The translations under genes and the position numbers were made by a program. Of a stretch of DNA of 50,471 nt, positions 15,534 to 25,400 are shown piece after piece (position 1 is the stretch's first letter; the number at the start of each line of letters is the position of its first letter). Under the pieces are notes generated by a model. The model did not search any database. It had not been told where the DNA came from and saw only the letters and a list, made by a program, of their open reading frames with translations. Source of the stretch: Spirosoma endophyticum (GTDB lineage: Bacteria > Bacteroidota > Bacteroidia > Cytophagales > Spirosomataceae); the NCBI RefSeq assembly GCF_900112365.1, contig NZ_FOLQ01000029.1, positions 1-50,471 of the forward strand, read 5' to 3'.

Positions 15534-16850
15534 CTATACCGCATCCGAAAGGCTACTGAACGTAAAATCACGAATGCGCAAGGGCGGCACCAGGTTACCG
15601 CGAGTACGTACTGGCATGCCCATCGCTTCCAAATTGTTGAGCATAATAACCGGGCTTTCGTTGAACCGGAAGTTCTTGACCGGATATTTGATCTGGCCTT
15701 TGTCGATGTAGAACGTACCATCGCGGGTCAGGCCCGTGTAGAGCAGCGTTTGTGGGTCAAGCCAGCGGGTATACCAGAAGCGTGTGACCAGAATGCCTTT
15801 TTCGGTGCCTTTGATCAAATCAGCCAGGGATTGCGTGCCGCCCTCCATGACAAAACCCGAGGGTTGTGGCACTGGCTTAGCCCCTTTTTGCTGAGCCCAA
15901 TAAGGCGAATACGACATATTTTTCACCACCCCTTTGTCAAACCACGTTACTTTTTCATGCGGGTAACCTTCACCAGAAAAAGGAGAACTGGGAATCTGTG
16001 CGTTAGCAGGATCGGAATAGATGGTAACCCGTTCATCAAGAATTTTTTCGCCCAATCGGGTTCCGCCCCCTTTTTTACTTAGAAAACTTCGACCTTCATC
16101 GGCCGTACGAGCGTCCATCGCGTTAATCATGAATTGAACCAGTTCACCAGCGGCCAGTGGCTCCAGAATGACCGTATACTTTCCCGGCTCCAGCGCAACA
16201 GCCTTTTGAGACGCCTTTGCTTTTTGAATTGCTACGTCCGTCAGGGCACCCGTATTCAGTTTGCTGACGTCGTTGAAGTCACCGGCGGCATACCCAGATC
16301 CTGTGCCATCCGGTGTACGGATGGTCAGCGAGAAATTAACATTCGTGCTTTTGTGGTAGCCGACCAGTCCTTTGCTATTGCCAATGGCGTTGAAATTGGC
16401 CGAGTCTTCCAGGAAACCAGCCCCGCTCAACTGACTGGCCATGATGGATTTAATGCTGGCGCCTGCGAGTTTGGCCCGGTCTGGTGCTTTGATCGTAGCT
16501 GTCGTATCAGCGAACGCCTGCGATGTGGCGTAGGTTTGAGGCCCCGGCATAGGAACGTATTCCGGATTTTCGGGAGCCAGCCGGGCCATTTCCTCCGCCC
16601 GGCGAACGGCTTTTTCCAGCGATGCATCGTCGAATTCGTTGATGTCGGACGTACCTGTTTTCTTACCGAATACCGATGAGACCGACAGCGATAGATTGTT
16701 GGTAGCCCCGGCGGTTGATACCGAATTACGGGCAAATCGAATGTTGCCGGATCGTCCGCCGGTTAATTCGACTTTCATTTCGTCGGCTTTTGAATAACTC
16801 AAAACCTTATCTATAATTTTCCTGGCTTCTTCCTGAGATAAAATGGCCAT
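15534..16850 (-). CDS. TldE/PmbA-like protein (TldD/PmbA family), copy 2
   Basis: A 438-residue paralogue of the 10879-12249 protein, starting with the nearly identical MAILSQEEARKIIDKVLSYSKADEM. It keeps AEEMARLAPENPEYVPMPGP, GKYTVILEP and FLSKKGGGTRLGEKILDERVTIYSDP and lacks the glycine-rich insert of copy 1. It has no signal peptide and no HExxxH, as expected for the non-catalytic or TldE-type subunit. It is paired with TldD copy 2, from which it is separated by an 86-base spacer containing a hairpin. Tandem duplication of an ancestral TldD-TldE pair is the simplest origin. Confidence 0.85.
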   Translation of the reverse strand: MAILSQEEARKIIDKVLSYSKADEMKVELTGGRSGNIRFARNSVSTAGATNNLSLSVSSVFGKKTGTSDINEFDDASLEKAVRRAEEMARLAPENPEYVPMPGPQTYATSQAFADTTATIKAPDRAKLAGASIKSIMASQLSGAGFLEDSANFNAIGNSKGLVGYHKSTNVNFSLTIRTPDGTGSGYAAGDFNDVSKLNTGALTDVAIQKAKASQKAVALEPGKYTVILEPLAAGELVQFMINAMDARTADEGRSFLSKKGGGTRLGEKILDERVTIYSDPANAQIPSSPFSGEGYPHEKVTWFDKGVVKNMSYSPYWAQQKGAKPVPQPSGFVMEGGTQSLADLIKGTEKGILVTRFWYTRWLDPQTLLYTGLTRDGTFYIDKGQIKYPVKNFRFNESPVIMLNNLEAMGMPVRTRGNLVPPLRIRDFTFSSLSDAV

Positions 16851-16870
16851 TTTTTTAAAAGTTTATGGTT

Positions 16871-16935
16871 AACAGTTTTCGGTTGGCTGACGCACAAATG
16901 ACTTACGCGCCAGCCGACCGAAAACCGAAAACTGT
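16871..16935. repeat. Inverted repeat between TldD and TldE copy 2
   Basis: AACAGTTTTCGGTTGGCTG at 16871-16889 is complementary to the segment at 16911-16935, which carries the inverse with a 7-base extra CCGAAAA-type repeat. The hairpin fills the spacer between the paired genes. It could tune the ratio of the two subunits or simply be a dispersed repeat. Confidence 0.55.
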
Positions 16936-16936
16936 T

Positions 16937-18580
16937 TTAAATCTTCCGTCCGGTATTGATAACGTTTACGCCATTGAAGCGCGTCGTGGGGCAACCGTGC
17001 GAAACGGCACTTACCTGACCCGGCTGACCTTTTCCGTCGAAGAACGTACCGAATAATCGGTAATCGTCTTTGTCGCAGATGCGGGCGCAGGAATTCCAGA
17101 ACTCTTGTGTATTGGACTGATACGCTACGTCGTCAAGCATACCCACAATGGCCCCATTCTTGATTTCGTAGAAAAGCTGACCACTAAACTGGAAGTTATA
17201 CCGCTGCTGATCGATAGACGACGAGCCCCGGCCCAGAATGTAAATGCCTTTCTCGGTATCTTTGATCATGTCGTGAATGCTATATTTATCCAGCCCCGGT
17301 TGTAACGATACGTTCGGCATCCGCTGAAACTGTACACTATCCCAGCTTTCGGCAAAACTGCACCCCTGCGATTCTTTTTCCCCCAATAAATGCACCTGAT
17401 CGCGGGTGGCCTGAAAATTCACCAGAATGCCGTTTTTGACCAGATCCCACTGTTTGCCCGGAACGCCTTCATCGTCGTAGCCAACGAGCCCCATGGTATT
17501 CGGCTGAATTTTGTCGGCTCTCAAATTGACGATTTTGCTGCCGTACTGGAAATTCTTCGATTTCAGCTTTTCCATCGTGGCGAAGCTGGTTCCGGCCAGG
17601 TTAGCTTCGTAGCCAAGCACGCGGTCAAGTTCCAGCGGATGACCAACGGATTCGTGAATCGTTAATCCCAGGTTGGACGGATCGAGAATCATGTCGTATT
17701 TGCCCGCCGGTACCGATTTCGCCGATAGCTTTTCCTTCGCCTGCAAAGCCGCTGCGGTGGCATCCTCGATCATGTTATAGGCATACCGGTAGGTCGTAGG
17801 CCCATTGGGTATTACAATTTTCTCGGCCGGATTATCCGATAAGTATTCGTACCCCATGCCAATGGGCGCACTCAGCGCGTCGCGGGATTTGAAGCGCCCG
17901 GTCTGCTTGTTCACGGCCGAAACCGTAAAGGTGGGCCACATCCGATGGATGTCCTGATCGATGTACGAGCCATCGGTCGATGCGAAATATTTCTGTTCGT
18001 TGACAAAGAATAGATTGGACGTAACGAACGAAGCGCCATTTTTCATGGCAGCTCCATTCACTTCCATAAGCAGGTCTATCTTTTCCTTGACCGGAATCTC
18101 AAAGGCATTTTTCTTGATGGGCGTTTTCCAGGTTTTTTCGCCGAAGCCTTTCTGGGGTGCCAGCACTACGGGCTCTAACTGGATTTCCGCATTGGCTTTC
18201 GCCATGTCCACGGCTTCTGCGGCACATCTGGCAATGCTTTCGGCACTCATCTCATTCGTTGAGGCAAACCCCCAGGTGCCATTGGCAATGACCCGAATAC
18301 CAATGCCATACGACTCCGAGTTGACGATATTCTGCACCTTGTTTTCGCGGGTAAACAGGTATTGCCGCAGATACCGGCCAATGCGTACATCCGCATACGT
18401 TGCACCCTTGCTTTTAGCCGCATTCAGCGCCACATCGGCCAGCCGTTTCTTCAGTGCTACGTCCAGCCACGGACTTAACAGGTCTTCCGCCGAAACCCGG
18501 CGCCCGGTCAGCAACCCGGCAGGAAGCAGGGCCGCGCTTACGCCAAGACCGGATAATTTTGCGAACTCACGCCTTTTCAT
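16937..18580 (-). CDS. TldD-like metalloprotease with Tat signal, copy 2
   Basis: A 547-residue TldD-family protein with a twin-arginine signal (MKRREFAKLSGLGVSAALLP), implying export folded through Tat. The metal site HESVGH is at 309-314. The C-terminal SHGCPTTRF keeps Cys530, a possible third zinc ligand that copy 1 lacks. The central NEQKYFASTDGSYIDQD region and the C-terminal GTFFDGKGQPGQVSAV are shared with copy 1. The gene follows the penicillin-acylase gene by 114 bases on the same strand and precedes its TldE partner. By analogy with TldD/TldE it should cleave small or unfolded peptides; a periplasmic location would be unusual. Confidence 0.88.
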   Translation of the reverse strand: MKRREFAKLSGLGVSAALLPAGLLTGRRVSAEDLLSPWLDVALKKRLADVALNAAKSKGATYADVRIGRYLRQYLFTRENKVQNIVNSESYGIGIRVIANGTWGFASTNEMSAESIARCAAEAVDMAKANAEIQLEPVVLAPQKGFGEKTWKTPIKKNAFEIPVKEKIDLLMEVNGAAMKNGASFVTSNLFFVNEQKYFASTDGSYIDQDIHRMWPTFTVSAVNKQTGRFKSRDALSAPIGMGYEYLSDNPAEKIVIPNGPTTYRYAYNMIEDATAAALQAKEKLSAKSVPAGKYDMILDPSNLGLTIHESVGHPLELDRVLGYEANLAGTSFATMEKLKSKNFQYGSKIVNLRADKIQPNTMGLVGYDDEGVPGKQWDLVKNGILVNFQATRDQVHLLGEKESQGCSFAESWDSVQFQRMPNVSLQPGLDKYSIHDMIKDTEKGIYILGRGSSSIDQQRYNFQFSGQLFYEIKNGAIVGMLDDVAYQSNTQEFWNSCARICDKDDYRLFGTFFDGKGQPGQVSAVSHGCPTTRFNGVNVINTGRKI

Positions 18581-18694
18581 AGAGAATAATGTGTTGTTAG
18601 GAATTTATGTATGCTGGCGCGGACATTCGCTCGCGCCTGAAGCTGTGGTGGCGGGATTAAGATAACACTGGCCACCGACCCGACACCACGACAG

Positions 18695-20902
18695 CTACTG
18701 ATCGCCGGGATGATAAACCTTCTCGGCGTGTTTGTATACGTCGTCTTTGTAAAAATAAATTTCTTTGTAGGTTCCGTTAATGTAGCCATTCACCTGATCG
18801 GTGTAATGCAGAGATGCCGGATCGGAACTGGCACCACCCGTCAGGATCGTCTTGGCCCGAAGCTTGTCACCAAATTCAACCGCGGCTACGAACGTATTGC
18901 CGGTAACACCGTAGCGCTTATGTGTTTTAGGCGATTTTCGGCTTACATACGCGTTCAGCGACCCCATGTAACCAGGGGTTGCCGAGATACCCCAGCTCAG
19001 TTTTTCATCGCTGGGTTCTTTGTCCGTCGTCCGCTGAAACCGGTTGGCCGTACCCCAGGTTACCTGCCAGGTTCCGAACTCTTTTTCCAGATCGGCAACG
19101 ACCTGAGCCAGCGCCGTGAGTTGCTCCATGGGCGACAGAAATTCGGTGGTGAGCGCGGCTCCGTTGGTCAGCGAATATTGTTCCTCGGTCGTGGCTGGTT
19201 TCGGCAGCCGGGCCATATCCAGCTGAATGATTTTTTCCAGCCAGAGCGTCGTCAGGGTCGTAGCAATCGAACTCGTATCCGTTTTGAAATTCCATTTTTG
19301 CAAGACGTCAATGGGTTGCGCCAGCCTGGTTTTGATGGAGTCTGAAATTACGGAATTATACGCGGCAATCAGGCTGGGAACAAACCGTTCGCCACTGGGT
19401 AGATACGTATCATAGGAAGCCATAATGACATCATCCATCGTCGCGTTTTTCAGGGGTGTCAACACACGGACGGCATGCACGGCTCGAGGTGTATGCCCAT
19501 CGGGAAGCATGTAGGTGGGCAACTTCAGCATGGGAGCCGATAACTCGCCCGCTCCGTATAAAGGCGTTGAGTTACAGTTCTGTACCCATCCATTAGGCGG
19601 ATTGATGTACTGAGGCAACTCCGTCAGTTCGTGCGTTCCCTGCCATTCCGTGGCCGACGTCGTGCCGTCGACGGGGCGTTTCCAGTCGAGTAACGGGTTT
19701 TTCTTCGGTACGAAGTTGCCGTGCCAGTAAGCAATATTTCCTGCCTTATCGGCATAAACGATGTTGCTGCCCACCATAGCGCGCGCGTTTATGGCCGTGG
19801 TAAATTCCTTCAGGTTATGCGCCTTCATTTTCAGCCAGTTCATGCCCAGCAGTTCAATGTTAGGTTCGTAGGTTTTCAGGGCAATCCAGCGGGTGGCGGT
19901 AGCATAAACAACCGGGCCGTGGTGCGTGTGATATGTAGTGAATTTCTTTGTGGCCCAGCTATCGCCTTTTTTGTAACGAAGCTCGGTGGTGGTGCTATCG
20001 ACCGGTTTCCAGACGCCATTGTAGCGATACATCAATTTCCCATTCTTCCGCTCGACATCTTCGGCGTACAAGTCTTTGGCGTCCGACAGCGAAACGGGGT
20101 GCATCCAGCCGCAGAATTCATTGAAGCCCTGGAAAATGTTGAATTGACCCAGGAATGGCGCCCCGTAGGAATTTAGGCCCTCGGCGCTAACCACCTGAAC
20201 TTCAATACGGCCGTAGTATTCAGCGTGCGGGTTAATGAACAGGATCGCCTTTTTATTTTTTGTCCGGGAAGGCCCCAGCGCCCAACCGTTAGAACCATCA
20301 TTTTTGGGCGGATCAGCCGTAAAACTCCGGCTCCCTGTAGCGACCTGAGCGGCTTCTTTCCCGTAAAAAGCCTTGAAATCGCCTTCACTAACGTTGCTGC
20401 CACCCATAGCCGGTACGTTGTTCATCAGTACCATCCAGGGTTCAATTCGGGTCAGTAATTTGGGTTTGACGGCTGGATGCGTGATCATATAGTAATTAAT
20501 CCCGGCAGCGTGGGCATCGCAAAGTTTTCTCAACCAGTCCGGCGTTTCTTTGTACAATTGAACGGCTTGCGTGGAATCAATGAACAGGCGCGTCCAGAGA
20601 TCGCGGTAAATCGCGGATTCGCCTTCGATTTCAGAATTGCGGCCCAGACGCGTAACCAGTGAATTTTCTACTTTGTCGAAGAATTCTTCGCACTGTACAT
20701 ACATGAGGCCAAACACGGCGTCGGCATCGGTTTTCGCGTAGATGTGGGGAACGCCATAAGTGTCCTTAACAATCTCAACGCCTTTCGCCTGCTTTGTTAG
20801 TTGATCGACTTCCTGCGTAGAAAACTGAGCCTGAGTAACCGTAGCGCAAACCAACAGGACAAATACGGCAAGAAAAAAATTAGCTTTAAAATGCATCATC
20901 AA
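18695..20902 (-). CDS. Exported penicillin acylase family (Ntn hydrolase) protein
   Basis: A 735-residue precursor with a signal peptide (MMMHFKANFFLAVFVLLVCATVTQAQ). The alpha-chain has VEIVKDTYGVPHIYAKTDADA near 41-62. The autocatalytic site is NDGSNGWALG, where Ser204 would become the N-terminal nucleophile of the beta chain; GWMHPVSLSDAKDLYAED and a downstream Asn-containing NYVPKKN-like stretch follow. The family hydrolyses amides of acyl groups, including penicillins, acyl-homoserine lactones and acylated peptides. Placement directly after susD, facing the same way, suggests it processes an imported or surface-bound acylated compound. Its own substrate cannot be read from sequence. Confidence 0.9.
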   Translation of the reverse strand: MMMHFKANFFLAVFVLLVCATVTQAQFSTQEVDQLTKQAKGVEIVKDTYGVPHIYAKTDADAVFGLMYVQCEEFFDKVENSLVTRLGRNSEIEGESAIYRDLWTRLFIDSTQAVQLYKETPDWLRKLCDAHAAGINYYMITHPAVKPKLLTRIEPWMVLMNNVPAMGGSNVSEGDFKAFYGKEAAQVATGSRSFTADPPKNDGSNGWALGPSRTKNKKAILFINPHAEYYGRIEVQVVSAEGLNSYGAPFLGQFNIFQGFNEFCGWMHPVSLSDAKDLYAEDVERKNGKLMYRYNGVWKPVDSTTTELRYKKGDSWATKKFTTYHTHHGPVVYATATRWIALKTYEPNIELLGMNWLKMKAHNLKEFTTAINARAMVGSNIVYADKAGNIAYWHGNFVPKKNPLLDWKRPVDGTTSATEWQGTHELTELPQYINPPNGWVQNCNSTPLYGAGELSAPMLKLPTYMLPDGHTPRAVHAVRVLTPLKNATMDDVIMASYDTYLPSGERFVPSLIAAYNSVISDSIKTRLAQPIDVLQKWNFKTDTSSIATTLTTLWLEKIIQLDMARLPKPATTEEQYSLTNGAALTTEFLSPMEQLTALAQVVADLEKEFGTWQVTWGTANRFQRTTDKEPSDEKLSWGISATPGYMGSLNAYVSRKSPKTHKRYGVTGNTFVAAVEFGDKLRAKTILTGGASSDPASLHYTDQVNGYINGTYKEIYFYKDDVYKHAEKVYHPGDQ

Positions 20903-20944
20903 TCAGATTACAAAGTTTTCATTATCATGTTAGCAAAGTTTCTT

Positions 20945-21010
20945 TAAACAGGACGAACAGGATTCTTTTTGTAATTCTCAACCCTGTTCATCCCATAAAT
21001 CCCGTCAGAA
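20945..21010. repeat. Degenerate intergenic inverted repeat
   Basis: AGGACGAACAGGATT near 20949-20963 is inverted with 3 mismatches as AACCCTGTTCATCCC near 20980-20994. It lies between susD and the penicillin-acylase gene and resembles a GGATGAACAGGATT-type dispersed repeat. Confidence 0.45.
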
Positions 21011-21013
21011 ATT

Positions 21014-22462
21014 TTACTTGTAAATAGTGATTGGATCAAACAGACTTGGTGCTGAACGAGGACTGTTTGGGTTGGAATTCAGTTCGTTTTGGGAGTAAAT
21101 GAACCGCCCTGGCAACTGGCTACCATTGTTGGGTTTGAGTTTGACGCCCAGCCCCTCCGTGCGGGTACGGCGTTCGTCATCCCAGCCTAAATGCTGCCCG
21201 TAAAACGTAACGTAGCGTTCTTCCAGAATTTCCCGCAACAGGGCATTCGATGCCGTGATACCATCTTTGTTTTCGATCCCTCCGGCGGCAAAGTCGGCGG
21301 CTACGTATGGATCATATTTATACGTCCCAGCCACCTTGTAGGTCGCGTGCAGATACCCACCACCGTTCAGGAAGCTGCGGTAGGCGTTCAGATGCCCAAG
21401 GGCCACATCAAACCCTTTCCCCGAACGCAGTGCCATTTCGGCCAGCGTTAGCATATTCTCCTGATACGTAACAAGCGGAAAACTGGCATCCCGAGCGAAA
21501 AATCCACGGTTCGCGGTGGTTGTCAGCGTATTTGGTTCGATGACGCCCGGCGCATTCACCCCGTTCTCCAGGTAGTAAAATTTGAAGCGGGCCGTTTCGT
21601 TCGTTTTTGAATTCCCCCGATACGTAGCCGTTTTAGCGGGATTTAGTAGCTCTGCGTTGTAGGCACCTTCGGCCGTAATGCTACCCGCCCGAACGTTTGT
21701 CAGGAAGCTGTAATTCTGATTTTCGTTCACGCTGGCCGTTGTGCCGTGTGTGGCATACATGGAGTTCGCGTAAGCACTCACCCCCGACGTAGCTACAGTA
21801 TACGCTTCGTTATATTGTTTTAAATCTATATACAAACGAGCTTTCAGCGTATTGGCCACCTGTTTCCATTTCGTGACATCGCCACCGAAGAAAATATCTT
21901 TTGTACCCACAGCTCCAATGCCCGATTCCAGATCGGCAATACCCTCATTCAACTGGGCAATGAGCTTGGGAATCAGTTCCGCCTGCGTTTCAAAACGTGG
22001 ATTCGTGAACGTAGCAGTATTGGCGGTTTCTGTAAATGGTGCATCGCCCCAAAGTTCAGTAACGGTTCCGATGTTATGTGCCTGGATAATTTTAGTAATC
22101 CCGGCCATAACGCGGTTGCCCAGCTGATTCGCTTTTTCAAGAGTTCGGATGGCGTTTTTGTTGGTACCCGTGTAAAATAGATTCCAGTCGTCGTCGAAAT
22201 TGGCGGCCGTAATCTGATACTGCCCCCACGTACCGAACTGCTGGAAACTCCCGAAGCCGTACCCCGTCCAGACAATGGTGAGCCGGCTAGCCATACCTTC
22301 CTGAGACGCAATGTGGGCAATCTGCGTACCCGTAAAAATATACTCGGCAGAAGCGTCTGTTGGGTTGTTCAGATCCTGGTTCATATCCGATACCAGCGAT
22401 TCGCACGAGAAGAACGCCAAGCCAATCAGTCCTGCACAAATAGATCTATATCGTCGTTTCAT
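21014..22462 (-). CDS. SusD/RagB family outer-membrane lipoprotein
   Basis: A 482-residue surface lipoprotein with a signal ending at Cys20 (GLIGLAFFSC), followed by LNNPTDASAEYIFTGTQIA, characteristic of the SusD-like branch annotated as nutrient-binding lipoprotein. It also has AHNIGTVTELWGDAPFTETAN and, at the C-terminus, the EILEERYVTFYGQHLGWDDERRT segment typical of SusD homologues. SusD proteins bind the substrate over the SusC barrel and deliver it for TonB-driven uptake. It starts 19 bases after susC and is clearly co-transcribed. With peptidase and acylase neighbours and no glycoside hydrolases, a peptide-like rather than glycan substrate is inferred. Confidence 0.93.
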   Translation of the reverse strand: MKRRYRSICAGLIGLAFFSCESLVSDMNQDLNNPTDASAEYIFTGTQIAHIASQEGMASRLTIVWTGYGFGSFQQFGTWGQYQITAANFDDDWNLFYTGTNKNAIRTLEKANQLGNRVMAGITKIIQAHNIGTVTELWGDAPFTETANTATFTNPRFETQAELIPKLIAQLNEGIADLESGIGAVGTKDIFFGGDVTKWKQVANTLKARLYIDLKQYNEAYTVATSGVSAYANSMYATHGTTASVNENQNYSFLTNVRAGSITAEGAYNAELLNPAKTATYRGNSKTNETARFKFYYLENGVNAPGVIEPNTLTTTANRGFFARDASFPLVTYQENMLTLAEMALRSGKGFDVALGHLNAYRSFLNGGGYLHATYKVAGTYKYDPYVAADFAAGGIENKDGITASNALLREILEERYVTFYGQHLGWDDERRTRTEGLGVKLKPNNGSQLPGRFIYSQNELNSNPNSPRSAPSLFDPITIYK

Positions 22463-22481
22463 TCGATTCCAATCGTTAAAA

Positions 22482-25400
22482 TTAGTAATTGATTTTCAGG
22501 CTGAAGACCAGCGATCTTGTGCTGGGATTATTGAAGTAATCCACACCACGGGCATTGCCAACCCCCGATACGTTGGTTTCAGGATCAATGCCCACTACTT
22601 TGGTCCAGAGTACCGGGTTCCGGGTAGTTACGGCGAAACTGACCGACTCCAGCTTCGTTTTCTTCCGGAAGCCCGGCGTGTTCAGTTGATACCCCAGGGT
22701 AATCTCACGAATACGGGTCCAGCTTCCATCCCGAACGAACTGCTCCGTTAGCTGCCCGGAGTGCCCACCAATGGAGGTATAGAACGACTGATCCAGCAAG
22801 ACAGGGCCGCCACCATAATTCGTTACGTTGCCCCGCAAGGTGGTTCCAGCCTTGAACAACGTCCCGGCATAGTTGTAGGTATCCTGCGCTAGGGTCACTT
22901 CGTTGCCTACGTCGGCATACGTACCGAAATTCACCAATACTCCGCGTGTACCTTCGTAAAAATCGCCACCCTGAAAGGTTTCAAACAGGACGTTCAGCGA
23001 TAGTTTTTTATAGGACAGATTCGTTCCAAAGCCACCGCGCCAATCGGGGTTTGGGTCGCCCACGATGCCCAACGTAGTGCCTAACTTAGGAAAGCCCGTA
23101 GATGTCAGGTTCATGGAACCGTCTTCATTACGCTGATAAACACCACCGTAGAAGGAAGACAGCGCGTCGCCCACGTGGGCGACGGTACTCAGCGCACCGG
23201 CCGTAAAGGTGACGATTTCGGTACCGCCTAAATTCGTGACCCGGTTCTTGTTTTTACTCCAGTTAGCAAATACATTCCAGTTGAAATCTTTCTTCTGCAG
23301 AACGTTCAGGTTGAAGTCTACTTCCATGCCTTTGTTCTCCATACTACCGGCATTGGTATATTTCTGGCTAAACCCGGTTGATCCAGCCGACGATACCTGG
23401 AGCAATAAATCCCGGATGTTATTTTGGTAATAGGTGTACCCTACCGTTAGTTTGTTTTTGAAGAACCGTAAGTCAGCGCCGACTTCCCACTCCGTTTTAC
23501 GTTCGGGAAAAAGATTGGGGTCTCCCTGCGTTGCACTTTCTACGTAAGCACCACCGTAACCCGAACTCGTCAGCGTGGTTGCCCAACTGCTGAACGAAGC
23601 CGTTACGTAAGGGGTCGTATTCCGGTAGGGTTCGGGCTGAATACCCACGATACCGAAGGAGGCCCGCACCTTACCGAACGAAAGCGCACTCCCGCGGAAC
23701 ACTGGCAATTGGCTGAACTGCCAGGCTACGTCAGCCGATGGATAGTAGAAAGTCGATTTAGATGCGCTCCCGAACGTAGAGCCGGATTCGCTGGCAATAG
23801 ACCCATTGACAAACAGTTGGTTATAGAATCCCAGGTTCAGGGTTGAGTACAAACGAGCCGTCCGGCGATGCGTTTCCGTATTGAATGGAAAGTTGTTGAC
23901 AGCCGTAGAGTTGGCAAAGTTTGGTGGTGCTTCCTCAAGAATGAAGCCGTTCATGGTACCACCCAGCAGGTTGTACTTCCGATCATTGATGTTGAAGCCA
24001 ACAATCAACGTACTCGTTATATTTTCACCAAAATCTTTACTGGCCCTTCCAATTACATCCAGGTTCATTTCAGTTTCCGAAATGATACGTTGGTCGTACG
24101 CACCAGCGCCCGAGTTTTCAACCGACGACACAGGGTTGTTGGTAACCCGTCGATCGTTGTAGGTGTCCATCCCAGCCCGAGCCGTGATGCTAAACCAGTC
24201 TTTCGGTGTCGCTACAATCTCCGAGTTCATGATAAACCGATCGACTTCCGAGAAATTAGTCAGCTCGTTGATTGTCCAGAGTGGGTCGTTGTAGCTTGGG
24301 TTAGCCGAAGCGCCGAGATAATTTCGATACGACCGCTGGCGATTCCGAATGGCTGCGGCCGTAGGCGATGCGAAGTAGCTTCCTTTCCAGTACCGGCTGT
24401 CGAAATCGGGCGACGAACGTAGCATGCCCAGGTAGAGACCGCTGGCGTTGTCGCCTTTTTGAACCCGGTTAGAGGTCGTTCGGATGTAGTTGGCATTTGC
24501 CGACGCTTTGATAATGTCATTGAGCTGACGGGACGCGTTAAATCGAACCGAGTTTCGTTTGTAGTCGCTTTGCCCGGCGAAAATTCCTTTCTGATTCAGG
24601 TTCCCCAGACTCAGGTAAAAGTTGCCCTTGTCGTTTCCTCCGCTCAGGCTAACGTTATTATCATAATAGGTACCCGTCCGAAACACGGCATCCTTACGTG
24701 CTTCGTTGTAGGTCTCTCTTGAATTTTTCGTCAGGATTGGATAAAATGTTTTCCCCTGATAGGATTCAAAGCGGGCGCCGTTCATGTTCACTACGTCGTC
24801 GCCACCGGCCCGGTTGGCAATTTTATCGCCCCAGGAATACTGCGTCGTTGGATTGTAAACACCACCGGAACCTTGCCCGTATGCTTCCTGTAAGGGGTGT
24901 AATACGTTAACTTTGTCGAAAGAAACCGTAGAACTAAAGCTGACATTCAGTTTGTTATCCGCAGCGCCCCGTTTCGTTGTGATCACGATGACACCATTGG
25001 CTGCCCGCGATCCCCAAAGCCCAGCCGCCGAAGCCCCTTTCAGGATTTGCATGCTGGCAATGTCTTCCGGGTTGATGTCATTCAGGCGGGATTGTTGCGC
25101 CACACCGCCCCGAGAATCGCCACTGGTGCTGTTACTCATGGGAACGCCATCGATAATAATGAGCGGCTGGTTCGAGCCCGTAATCGTATTCTGTCCCCGA
25201 ATCTGGATGTATGAACCGGCCCCCGGATCACCCGTAGAGCGCGAAATCAACACGCCAGCGGCTTTACCCGCCAGCCCGTTAATGACGCCCGTTTCACCCG
25301 AGCGTTTAATGTCTTCGGGTTTGACCGTCGATAGCGTGGAACCCATTCGATCTTTCTCTTCCTTGAAACCTAAGGCCGTGACAACCACTTCGTTGAGCAC

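Noticed and set aside
17961..18665. 234-codon plus-strand frame opposite TldD copy 2
   Set aside because: Antisense shadow of a well-supported Tat-TldD gene.
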